This document shows positions 8,464-14,672 of a DNA stretch of 16,091 nt, piece after piece. The position numbers were made by a program, and so were the translations under genes. This stretch comes from Chamaesiphon sp. (GTDB lineage: Bacteria; Cyanobacteriota; Cyanobacteriia; Cyanobacteriales; Chamaesiphonaceae), in NCBI GenBank assembly GCA_026786125.1, contig JAJAYU010000396.1, positions 1 through 16,091 of the forward strand, written 5' to 3'. The notes beneath the pieces were generated by a model that was not told the origin of the DNA, made no database searches, and saw only the letters and a list, made by a program, of their open reading frames with translations. Positions within the stretch are counted from its first letter, which is position 1. The number at the start of each line of letters is the position of its first letter.

Positions 8464-9660
8464 TTATTCATCGGAGAGACTAGCCATTTGACGACGATCT
8501 TGGGGGATAAACATTCGATCGCGTGGTAACATAGACACCGCTTCCGTGAGTAAAAATTCACCTCGATCGATTACATCTTTTAGCTCAATGGCGACTTGTT
8601 TTGATCGATAGATACTCGCCAGGGGAGCTACTCTGACAGTTCTACCTTCAATTTTGATCTTACCTGACTTGAGCTGCTCATAGCTAACTAGCCCAAATGT
8701 CGGGCGCACTCGACGGGGAATCGAAAAATCGACAACGGGAGCGAAAATATCACGATCCTGTACGGCACATTTAGCCACAATATCAGCATTCAAGACCGGA
8801 ATTGGCACACCTACGCCCAGCATTAGGGAAGGGCCATAATTTTTGAGATAACAGCCGCGTACCCAGTTGGGATCCATCTCTTTGGCATCACCAACTAGGG
8901 CAAGAGTGGCCGCAGGGCCAATGGGAGTGCGATTTTCGGCACGACGCTGGAGCGGGAAATGTTGGGTGCCTTCCCAGGCAACATAGCCAATGGCTCCACC
9001 TAGCCAAATTCGCGTACCGATACCAATTACTTCCAGATCTGGATCGTTTAATAGGGGTGAAATTGCCCCAGCATTTGAATATACGGCATTACCTAATTGG
9101 GGCTGTAACGGGCCAAGATAAGTGTATAGTTGTCGATCGCCACCATTGACACCAACGATGAAATTTTGGTATAAATTACGAGGATTGTAGAGATAGAATT
9201 GATTGATAGTATCTTTGGTAATTGTCGTATCAAATGCGGTGCGGGGATAGCAATCTGTGCCTTGACCAATGGCGCGTAAATTGACACTTTTGCCAGCAAT
9301 TAAGTCCGCAATTACATGCGCGCCACCACGTTCTTTGCGATCCTCGCCGTCACCGATTTCGCTAGTATAATCAACTAATTGAGTCGCACCTAGATAAAGA
9401 TCGACTGCCCCAAATCCAGCATAAGCAGGTACGCCATCTAATGTACACGATCGAATCTTGATTGGTGGATCTGTGTGTCCTAAATTGAGAATCGCTCCCG
9501 ATGATTCCATCGGTTCAAAACTGCCTGTCGTAATTACATCTACCAGCTCGGCAATTTTGGCAATACCTAGTTCATCAACTTTGAGCTTGACTTCATCTAC
9601 CGTCCAAACAACTGCTTGCTTTTGGCTGATCTTATCATTGATTTCGTCGATTGTTTTCAT
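8464..9660 (-). CDS. DUF39 homocysteine biosynthesis protein (putative L-aspartate semialdehyde sulfurtransferase)
   Basis: This belongs to the DUF39/HcyBio family. In methanogens the family makes homocysteine from aspartate semialdehyde and sulfide with a partner NIL-ferredoxin protein. The 398 residues from the ATG at 9660 cover one family domain. [19 protein letters not shown] (44-62), DPPIKI (64-69) and GQGTDCYPR (132-140) are recognisable family stretches. The C-terminal CBS domains of some archaeal members are absent. The cysteines are C72, C137, C270 and C298; C137, within TDCYP, is the best candidate for a catalytic thiol. An upstream in-frame start at 9729 would translate the heptad repeat and is rejected. 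No ferredoxin partner gene is in the window. The gene precedes coaD by 19 bases. The function is inferred from the family, and the sulfur donor here is unknown. Confidence 0.88.
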   Translation of the reverse strand: MKTIDEINDKISQKQAVVWTVDEVKLKVDELGIAKIAELVDVITTGSFEPMESSGAILNLGHTDPPIKIRSCTLDGVPAYAGFGAVDLYLGATQLVDYTSEIGDGEDRKERGGAHVIADLIAGKSVNLRAIGQGTDCYPRTAFDTTITKDTINQFYLYNPRNLYQNFIVGVNGGDRQLYTYLGPLQPQLGNAVYSNAGAISPLLNDPDLEVIGIGTRIWLGGAIGYVAWEGTQHFPLQRRAENRTPIGPAATLALVGDAKEMDPNWVRGCYLKNYGPSLMLGVGVPIPVLNADIVAKCAVQDRDIFAPVVDFSIPRRVRPTFGLVSYEQLKSGKIKIEGRTVRVAPLASIYRSKQVAIELKDVIDRGEFLLTEAVSMLPRDRMFIPQDRRQMASLSDE

Positions 9661-9665
9661 TAATT

Positions 9666-9707
9666 GGTGGATGGTGAATGGTGGATAGTGAATGGTGGAT
9701 GGTGGGC
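9666..9707. repeat. Phased heptad tandem repeat (STRR type), GGTGGAT/GGTGAAT
   Basis: Six heptads follow one another without a break: GGTGGAT, GGTGAAT, GGTGGAT, AGTGAAT, GGTGGAT and GGTGGGC. The array starts 6 bases upstream of the DUF39 ATG and therefore lies in its mRNA leader. The last unit runs into a 17-base near-palindrome at 9701-9717 (8-bp arms, one mismatch) that resembles the palindrome at 7855-7869. A 22-base segment (9667-9688) recurs perfectly in inverted orientation at 12654-12675. Confidence 0.8.
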
Positions 9708-9763
9708 AATGCACACCAGTTAGAATCACCCCTGATAAGAGTTAGTTGAAAAACCATGAAAAA

Positions 9764-10045
9764 TTATAATATGCCTGATTCTAGTTGATCTAGATATATA
9801 AATTCAGGAGACTTTACTCCAGCTTCTTTTCTGATTTCGACTAATTTAGGAGATTCAAAAAAATGCTTGGCAGCATCGATCAATATCCATGCTGAAAAAT
9901 GAACTACTTTGTTAGGGTTATTTTCATATTTCAGTACTTGATATGTTCTCTCTCCAGCTTGCTTGCGAATATCAGCTGCATTATCAAAAACTTTTTTCCA
10001 TGATTTGTAGTCTTCAACTTCGTGAATAATTAAGACATATTGCAT
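9764..10045 (-). CDS. Small ABM-like dimeric alpha/beta-barrel protein
   Basis: This 93-residue protein resembles small stand-alone members of the antibiotic-biosynthesis-monooxygenase/'cyclase' group. They form ferredoxin-like dimeric barrels and often lack a proven substrate. The pattern is a first strand MQYVLIIHEVEDYKSWKKVF, an IRKQAGERTYQVLKY block at about 26-40, a central strand with HFSAWILIDAAKHFFESPKL (49-68) and a closing KSPEFIYLDQL strand. The length fits a single domain. No heme ligand or catalytic residue can be assigned with confidence. It lies 32 bases downstream of the fibrillin-like gene on the same strand, so co-transcription is likely. The family assignment is from general pattern recognition. 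Confidence 0.8.
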   Translation of the reverse strand: MQYVLIIHEVEDYKSWKKVFDNAADIRKQAGERTYQVLKYENNPNKVVHFSAWILIDAAKHFFESPKLVEIRKEAGVKSPEFIYLDQLESGIL

Positions 10046-10077
10046 AATCTATTTAACTTATATAGTAGGTCAAAGAA

Positions 10078-10683
10078 CTAGTCTCGCACCCACAACGCTA
10101 ACCCTCCACCACGACCCCGTGCCGCAATGCTATGTTCACCCGCCCAGAAAAAAGCGAAGAATGGTAAATTAGCGATCGAAAGTTGTTCAAAATCTTTGCC
10201 GCCACGTTTGCCACTGCGAATTTTGCCTTGATAGATTGTCGCTCCTAGTATTTTTAGTTGGATCTGGGTAAAATCAAATGCTAATAGGTTTTTTTTACCT
10301 AGATAACGACAAGGCCCAGTAAACTTAAACTGAACTGCTGCAACAATTAGCTTATTCGTTGCTGTCCCTGTTAACGAACCACTATCCTGAGTAAAAGCGA
10401 TCGATGCTGGTGTAACTTTTGGGAAATAAAATCCGCTACCTAATTTAATTCCGCCCCGTTGTTTATCCTTCTTTGCGCCAGTAGCAAAACACAGTCGCCA
10501 TTCACCAATCAGAGATTCAAACGGGATGACTAATTTATCACGTCTAGCAAATATTTCGGCTGATTGCAACGCATTAACCATTACCTCTTTGGTTGGGCGA
10601 TTCTCTTGCAGATCGGCTCCGCCAACGACAGATTGAGCCGCTTGATTTAAGATGGTTGTAAAGTCAGAAGTAGAAGTATTCAC
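10078..10683 (-). CDS. Fibrillin/PAP-like (plastid-lipid-associated protein) family protein
   Basis: This 201-residue protein resembles the PAP/fibrillin fold of cyanobacteria and chloroplasts, a lipocalin-like lipid-associated family tied to thylakoids and plastoglobules. The supporting features are a helical N-terminus, the LIGEWRLCFATG motif at 58-69 and a run of beta strands rich in aromatic residues. It ends with RGRGGGLALWVRD, similar to the RGDRGGLFVLVR ending of fibrillins. The start is unclear. No suitable ATG exists before residue 35, so I propose the GTG at 10683. A TTG at 10707 (8 residues more) or 10689 is also possible. It follows the DUF4336 gene by 39 bases. Neither a transit nor a signal peptide is visible. 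The family call is moderately confident and the ligand is unknown. Confidence 0.75.
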   Translation of the reverse strand: MNTSTSDFTTILNQAAQSVVGGADLQENRPTKEVMVNALQSAEIFARRDKLVIPFESLIGEWRLCFATGAKKDKQRGGIKLGSGFYFPKVTPASIAFTQDSGSLTGTATNKLIVAAVQFKFTGPCRYLGKKNLLAFDFTQIQLKILGATIYQGKIRSGKRGGKDFEQLSIANLPFFAFFWAGEHSIAARGRGGGLALWVRD

Positions 10684-10722
10684 GATCAACAGGCTAGGAC
10701 TTAGCAATTGGGACTAGACTTT

Positions 10723-11958
10723 TTATTTGGCGGGAACAATAATTCGCCATCGAACTAATTGCCGTTCAATTTTCTGGAGTAAGTTATGATCTATTGTTGA
10801 TAAACTAGCATCGACTGGATTCCTAGATTTGAGAAAGTCAAAAGCTGCTCGAAAATCCCTGGGAGTCGCGGTAATCGGCCCATCAAAGTGACAGGGAATA
10901 ATCTGTCGGAAGTCCCATTGTGACACGCGATCGACCCATGCGATCGTTTGAGTAGGCGCGCGATTGAGAATGAGAGTCTGAAGAATCGGTGCAACCAACA
11001 ATCGACCATTATTCTGTAACTCAGTAAATTCCTGCTGCCAGTCTGCTCGCCACTGAAACGGATATAGACCAAAGTAGCCCTGTCTTGAGCGATCTGCTGC
11101 CCTTAGTGACTTGCGAAAGGTTTCACTCCAAGAGCGGATTTCCAGTACGTTGGGCTGGAAATAGAAGGCAAACAAGCAAATGCGTTGCCAGCCCTGAAGT
11201 CGATTTGCGGGAGTGTCAGAAATCAGATCGCTGGCTTGATTCCGTGCATGAAATAATAGTGGATAAAGTTCGGCTTGGAGAATGGGCGGTGGTTCGATCG
11301 GAATCGAGACAATTGTATCAGTAACTAGGAGTGTGCGCGATCGACGATGAAAAAAAGCAACTTCAGCAAACTGTCCAGGGCCAAGATCGATCGTCTCCAA
11401 GATGGCATAATCAAACTCATCGCCGAAAGGTGTCTTGCCACTATCTTGGGGGAGGATCTGCGTCCGTCCCTGAGGTAAGCCCAGCCAACCCAATGGCAGA
11501 TTGACCGGAAAACTCCATTGATCTGGTGATACCCATACCTGTGCCTGGGGAAAAGCTCTCGCAAATGGGCCAACAAAAACCTTGTGTTCTAGCCCCGAAA
11601 TCGTTGGCAAGATAATGTGCAGAACATCGCCATGCACCCGAACAAGCTCGTCCATTAATTCCAGACATTCCCCCGTCGGTGCCACAGGTGCATAGACAAG
11701 CAAACCGCCACCGACTAGTTTTACCACCGTCATCCGAATCGGTACGACGACATAAAAAATACCTTGAACTTGGTCGAATGTCCAAATTATATCTGGCGTG
11801 ACCTCTGTCCGAATCGTCCGTCGGTTATTGTATGGATAGATCGGCAACGTAAACCAAAATTGCCATAATCGAGCGACGTTTCGCGCTTCAATTTGCGTAA
11901 TTGTTCGTTCGTCCAGAGTCACCGCCCGACCTCCAGCAATATTTGTAGATATTGCCAT
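10723..11958 (-). CDS. DUF4336 domain-containing protein
   Basis: This 411-residue protein matches the DUF4336 type found in cyanobacteria, some other bacteria and plant chloroplasts, which has a metallo-beta-lactamase-like core. Residues 53-150 show the usual opening, from IIWTFDQVQGIFYVVVPIRM through KLVGGGLLVYAPVAPT and LEHKVFVGPFARAFPQ to VWVSPDQWSFP. The canonical zinc motif HxHxDH is absent, so hydrolase activity cannot be assumed. The ATG at 11958 has AGGG seven bases upstream. It is the first gene of a minus-strand run that continues into the fibrillin-like and ABM-like genes. The pairing of two chloroplast-associated families suggests a photosynthesis-related or membrane-related role, which is inference. 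Confidence 0.85.
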   Translation of the reverse strand: MAISTNIAGGRAVTLDERTITQIEARNVARLWQFWFTLPIYPYNNRRTIRTEVTPDIIWTFDQVQGIFYVVVPIRMTVVKLVGGGLLVYAPVAPTGECLELMDELVRVHGDVLHIILPTISGLEHKVFVGPFARAFPQAQVWVSPDQWSFPVNLPLGWLGLPQGRTQILPQDSGKTPFGDEFDYAILETIDLGPGQFAEVAFFHRRSRTLLVTDTIVSIPIEPPPILQAELYPLLFHARNQASDLISDTPANRLQGWQRICLFAFYFQPNVLEIRSWSETFRKSLRAADRSRQGYFGLYPFQWRADWQQEFTELQNNGRLLVAPILQTLILNRAPTQTIAWVDRVSQWDFRQIIPCHFDGPITATPRDFRAAFDFLKSRNPVDASLSTIDHNLLQKIERQLVRWRIIVPAK

Positions 11959-12125
11959 AAAACTGCCCTAATCATTACAAGCTACGGTCATATAAAATAC
12001 CGGAGTTAACCCCATCGCTTGACGACACTGAAATCATGCCCTGTAAATTATATCTCTCGATCGATCTGTCTGGGACACGATCGGATGAAAAGATAAGCTA
12101 AAATAAGGCGTTTGGTGTGTGTTCT

Positions 12126-12133
12126 GAGGTAGG
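12126..12133 (+). promoter_or_regulatory. Ribosome-binding site deciding the lipoprotein start
   Basis: GAGGTAGG at 12126-12133 lies four bases before the ATG at 12138, a good Shine-Dalgarno match. It favours this start over the in-frame upstream one at 12117. Shine-Dalgarno sequences this strong are rare in the window. Confidence 0.6.
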
Positions 12134-12137
12134 AAAA

Positions 12138-12584
12138 ATGAAATTTAAAGTGCAACAGCGGGGAATTCTGGCCATCGCGATCGCTACGAGCTGCTTGGCT
12201 GTAAGCTGTAGTAACAGCAAGGTATCACAATGCGCGAACATGATCAAAGTAGTCAACCAAACCGTAACCGATACTAAAGATATTACTGCGGCTGGCACTA
12301 AAGGTGATGTAGGGACAATCGAGCAATTAGTCGGAATCTTTGATAAAGCAGCGAAAAATCTAGATTCAGTCAGTTTGAACGATGAGCAGCTCAAAACCTA
12401 TAAAGGTAAATTCTTGATGATGTACCAAGGCGCAACTGAAATAAATAAGCAGCTAGTTGCCAGTATCAAAGAACGGAAGTCCACCAAGGTACATGAAGGA
12501 CTCCGAAAATCTAGAGATACTTTCAGTCCCGAACGGGATCTCGCTACGGGGTTGACTGAGTATTGTAAAGAGCCAGAGAAGTAG
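12138..12584 (+). CDS. Small putative lipoprotein of unknown function
   Basis: This 148-residue protein begins MKFKVQQRGILAIAIATSC, a typical basic-then-hydrophobic signal sequence, followed by LAVSCSNSK. C24 is the likelier lipidated cysteine (C19 is an alternative), although the -3 residue is Ala rather than the preferred Leu, so the lipobox is imperfect. The mature part is helical and rich in Lys, Glu and Thr, with no domain I recognise, and it has further cysteines near the start and the C-terminus. The ATG at 12138 is chosen because GAGGTAGG lies 5 bases before it; an earlier in-frame start would place this site inside the gene. A HIP1 octamer sits in the signal-peptide codons (12177-12184). 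It is divergent from the DUF4336 gene and convergent with queF. Confidence 0.82.
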   Translation: MKFKVQQRGILAIAIATSCLAVSCSNSKVSQCANMIKVVNQTVTDTKDITAAGTKGDVGTIEQLVGIFDKAAKNLDSVSLNDEQLKTYKGKFLMMYQGATEINKQLVASIKERKSTKVHEGLRKSRDTFSPERDLATGLTEYCKEPEK

Positions 12585-12587
12585 AGA

Positions 12588-12611
12588 GGGAATGGGGACT
12601 GGGGGACTGGG
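12588..12611 (+). other. Perfect G-quadruplex motif in the 3' end of the lipoprotein mRNA
   Basis: Three bases after the stop codon comes GGG-AAT-GGGG-ACT-GGGGG-ACT-GGG, four runs of at least three guanines separated by exactly three bases each. A further ACTGGG occurs at 12625-12630. The unit GGGGACT is a heptad, so the element also belongs to the tandem-repeat class seen elsewhere in the window. It lies on the transcribed (plus) sense strand and could fold in the mRNA. Whether it acts in termination or stability is unknown. Confidence 0.7.
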
Positions 12612-12653
12612 TCACGGATCGGAGACTGGGCGTAATAATAAGTTCAGTATCTA

Positions 12654-12675
12654 CTATCCACCATTCACCATCCAC
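12654..12675. repeat. Heptad repeat, inverted copy of 9667-9688
   Basis: Three in-phase heptads (CTATCCA, CCATTCA, CCATCCA) form a 22-base segment that is the exact reverse complement of 9667-9688. Its last base is the outer base of the queF stop codon (12675-12677). The two copies therefore form a perfect inverted repeat about 3 kb apart, flanking the ABM, fibrillin-like, DUF4336 and lipoprotein genes. Confidence 0.8.
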
Positions 12676-13085
12676 TACTTCTGATGAGTGACTTCCACGA
12701 TCATGTGAACATTGCCCCGTGGGGAAAAGTCAGCTTTAACGATGATGTGATGGGGATCGGCGATCGCTACAAAATCGTCTAAGATCTGGTTGGCTACTTC
12801 CTCATGAGAGATATATCGATCGCGGTAACTATTGATATATAGTTTCAATGCCTTGAGTTCTACCACTTTCTGATCTGGTACATAAATGATACCGATGGTG
12901 GCAAAATCAGGGTAGCCAGAAAAAGGACATTTGCAGGTAAATTCGGGCAAACTAATATCGACATTGTACCGTCGCCCGATCCGAGGATTGGGGAAAGTAA
13001 TCAATTCACCATTGATAATTTCGCGTTCCCCATATTTCATTTCGACTGGGGTGGTTGTAACTGATGCTGGATTTTCCTGACTCAT
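12675..13085 (-). CDS. queF: NADPH-dependent 7-cyano-7-deazaguanine reductase (preQ0 reductase)
   Basis: QueF reduces the nitrile of preQ0 to the amine of preQ1 with NADPH, a late step of queuosine tRNA-modification synthesis. The protein has 136 residues, the short unimodular (type I) form. The catalytic cysteine is C53 in FTCKCPFSGYPDFA, with the paired aspartate D60 in PDFA. The family's NADPH-binding motif appears as ELKALKLY at 76-83, and PHHIIVKADFSPRG follows at 111-124. The start ATG at 13085 fits the usual length. I looked for a preQ1 riboswitch in the 100-base leader and saw none. It is not obviously co-transcribed with other queuosine genes in this window. Confidence 0.96.
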   Translation of the reverse strand: MSQENPASVTTTPVEMKYGEREIINGELITFPNPRIGRRYNVDISLPEFTCKCPFSGYPDFATIGIIYVPDQKVVELKALKLYINSYRDRYISHEEVANQILDDFVAIADPHHIIVKADFSPRGNVHMIVEVTHQK

Positions 13086-13121
13086 GTAATCGGTGATAAA
13101 TTATCGGTTATTTGAATTGGA

Positions 13122-13186
13122 TTAGGGATTGGAGCGAGACAAGTACAGTGTGAGGGCAAAATCGACCCAACATACTCAATCCCTAA
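13122..13186. repeat. Inverted repeat TTAGGGATTG/CAATCCCTAA
   Basis: Perfect 10-bp arms at 13122-13131 and 13177-13186 are separated by 45 bases, in the spacer between the cysteine-rich gene and queF. The right arm overlaps the stop codon of the upstream gene (13183-13185). It may terminate that transcript or be another repeat remnant. With such a long loop it is a weak intrinsic terminator candidate. Confidence 0.45.
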
Positions 13187-13578
13187 TTGAGATCGTTATT
13201 GCTATCGGCTTCCCAGTCCTCACAAGCATCGCCAGTACAGCCATAGGGATGAAACCCGCAAACCAATAGATTGCCGCCATACGCAGAACCATTATAGTTG
13301 ATACAACCAACACAAACGGGATGGATTGCCGGATCTGGCATCGGCTTGGTGGGGACGTGAATATCCCAATTAAAGGGAGTAGGTTCTTCAAATTCCAATT
13401 CAAATTCTTGCCAGATTTCAGTCAACACTTCTTTCAGTTCGTCCCATTGGAGATTGAGGATTTCCTGAGCTTCGGCGGTAACTTCTGCGGCCAATTCTGT
13501 GAGTTCGCGACCAAATCCATCAAACAAAGCGGTTAAATCTTTAAACGCGCCGGAGATTTCCTTTTGCCATTCTTCCAT
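13183..13578 (-). CDS. Small cysteine-rich protein of unknown function
   Basis: This 131-residue protein has an acidic helical N-terminal half (residues 1-64, rich in Glu and Leu, possibly coiled coil) and a compact C-terminal block with five cysteines. C89 and C92 form CVGC; C107, C114 and C119 lie among NYNGSAYGGNLLVCGFHPYG and CEDWE. The block with its conserved-looking HPYG and CEDWE resembles a small metal-binding module known to me from cyanobacterial proteins without assigned function. The ATG at 13578 is chosen because AGGTG lies six bases upstream; the GTG at 13587 would overlap that site. A good promoter lies about 85 bases upstream. It is followed by queF about 100 bases later on the same strand. 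Confidence 0.82.
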   Translation of the reverse strand: MEEWQKEISGAFKDLTALFDGFGRELTELAAEVTAEAQEILNLQWDELKEVLTEIWQEFELEFEEPTPFNWDIHVPTKPMPDPAIHPVCVGCINYNGSAYGGNLLVCGFHPYGCTGDACEDWEADSNNDLN

Positions 13579-13661
13579 AGCGAACACCTATGTAATTGTT
13601 GTTCAATCTAAATTTAGCCTAGACTAGCGATCGATATCCGCGATTAACTAATCTGACTAGT

Positions 13662-13691
13662 ATTGTAGATAGAAATGATACCTCAGCTCAA
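13662..13691 (-). promoter_or_regulatory. Sigma70-type promoter for the cysteine-rich gene
   Basis: On the minus strand TTGAGC (13686-13691) and TACAAT (13662-13667) are separated by 18 bases. Each hexamer differs from consensus at one or two positions. The -10 box lies about 84 bases upstream of the ATG at 13578, which implies a leader of about 75 bases. The spacer overlaps one arm of a 9-bp inverted repeat that could be an operator. Confidence 0.5.
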
Positions 13692-13892
13692 TTTTAGCAT
13701 TCCCCGTTACGACCAGAATATTTCTATCCGAGCAAAATTTCTCGTACTTAGATCGGCACCTCACAGCCTGTGAAACCGTTCGGGCTATCGTAATTGGGTA
13801 TCCGATGCTTTGACAGTTCCCTTCGCCCTCCCAGTGGGTTTATCGGGGCAATCAGCTCGATCGATATCATCGTCACTGCGAGACTAACCGAG

Positions 13893-13909
13893 ATCGCGGC
13901 TTTCGCGAT
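13893..13909 (-). terminator. Hairpin downstream of the molybdoprotein gene
   Basis: ATCGCG and CGCGAT pair perfectly across a 5-base spacer, starting about 20 bases after the stop of the minus-strand sulfite-oxidase-family gene. No clear U-run follows, so termination activity is uncertain. It overlaps the longer GGGCAATC/GATTGCCC pairing, and the two structures would compete. Confidence 0.4.
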
Positions 13910-13928
13910 TGCCCAGGTGTTTCACTAA

Positions 13929-14630
13929 TCAAATTCCAGCAAACCATTCATATCCTTGTTCTTCCCAATAACCTTTACCACCTTTGGGTATTTGGCTAAC
14001 AAAGCTAATCTTTGTCACCCATTTAGACTGCTTGTAACCTAATTTAATCGGTGCAGCTAATCTTACTGGTGCACCATTTTTGATGGGTAATGGCTGTCCA
14101 TTCATTTGATAGGCTAGCAAAGTTTGAGGATGGATTGCTGAGGCGAGATCCCAGCTATCAGTATATTTATCGGCTGATTCAAATAAGACATAGCGAACGT
14201 CATCTTTGGGTTGAACCATTTGGGCTAAATCTCGCAGTCTGATTCCGCCCCATTGGACGACGGCTGCCCATCCTTCAACGCAAACATGCTGCATAATTAT
14301 TGAAGCAAATGGCAATTTTTTGAGATTGAACAAGTTCAGTTCCGTTGGAAATTTGACTTCACCATCAACGACTAATTTATAATTAATCGGATTAATTTCG
14401 GGAGTAAGATCATAAGTATTGATTAGTAGTGCTTTGGGATTGATCGCCCTAGCTGAAAAATTGGGAATTAGATGTTGAGGTCTAACTAGTAATTCTCCAA
14501 ATGACTGATTTAATGGCTCTGATAAATTGCCAACTTGGGTAGTCAGATCATTGCTACAACTACCGAGGAGATAACCAATACTAGACATTCCTAATAATTG
14601 AATAGCTTGCCGACGATTGAGGTTACTCAT
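13929..14630 (-). CDS. Sulfite-oxidase-family molybdopterin oxidoreductase (MsrP/YedY-like)
   Basis: This is a 233-residue protein of the sulfite oxidase fold, with one molybdenum cofactor domain and no heme or dimerisation domain. The putative Mo-ligating cysteine is C117 in MQHVCVEGWAAVVQWGG, and NGAPVRLAAPIKLGYKQSKW at 185-204 is the typical cofactor-binding stretch. The N-terminus (NRRQAIQLLG) looks like a Tat signal, fitting a cofactor loaded in the cytoplasm. It is followed by LLGSC, a lipobox with C25, so the enzyme may be an exported lipoprotein. The cytochrome b gene lies 42 bases upstream on the same strand and is the obvious electron partner. Candidate activities are methionine-sulfoxide reduction or another oxo-transfer; the substrate cannot be told. 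The length is shorter than E. coli MsrP. Confidence 0.88.
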   Translation of the reverse strand: MSNLNRRQAIQLLGMSSIGYLLGSCSNDLTTQVGNLSEPLNQSFGELLVRPQHLIPNFSARAINPKALLINTYDLTPEINPINYKLVVDGEVKFPTELNLFNLKKLPFASIIMQHVCVEGWAAVVQWGGIRLRDLAQMVQPKDDVRYVLFESADKYTDSWDLASAIHPQTLLAYQMNGQPLPIKNGAPVRLAAPIKLGYKQSKWVTKISFVSQIPKGGKGYWEEQGYEWFAGI

Positions 14631-14672
14631 CTTTTTAGCTGCTCTAGATTTAGCAAGATTATTAATTTATCT

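Larger units (their letters stand above)
13579..13928. other. 350-base gene-free gap with several inverted repeats
   Basis: This gap lies between the sulfite-oxidase-family gene and the cysteine-rich gene, both on the minus strand. It holds a promoter (13662-13691), a 9-bp inverted repeat GATAGAAAT/ATTTCTATC (13668-13676 and 13720-13728), and the palindrome TCACAGCCTGTGA (13761-13773). It also holds an 8-bp repeat GGGCAATC/GATTGCCC (13846-13853 and 13907-13914) and a hairpin at 13893-13909. The part from about 13740 to 13915 is richer in GC than the rest. No long open frame or tRNA is present. A small non-coding RNA is possible, but I do not recognise 6S, SRP, tmRNA, RNase P RNA or a known riboswitch. 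Confidence 0.45.

Noticed and set aside
11959..12137. TTGACG (12019) with TAAATT (12044) as a promoter for the lipoprotein gene
   Set aside because: The 19-base spacing and four-of-six -10 match are too weak to list as a feature.
13086..13182. preQ1 riboswitch upstream of queF
   Set aside because: I saw neither the C-rich loop nor the A-rich tail of known preQ1 classes in the leader.
13740..13915. 6S RNA, SRP RNA or tmRNA in the gap
   Set aside because: None of the motifs I know for these RNAs is present; kept only as an unspecified RNA candidate.
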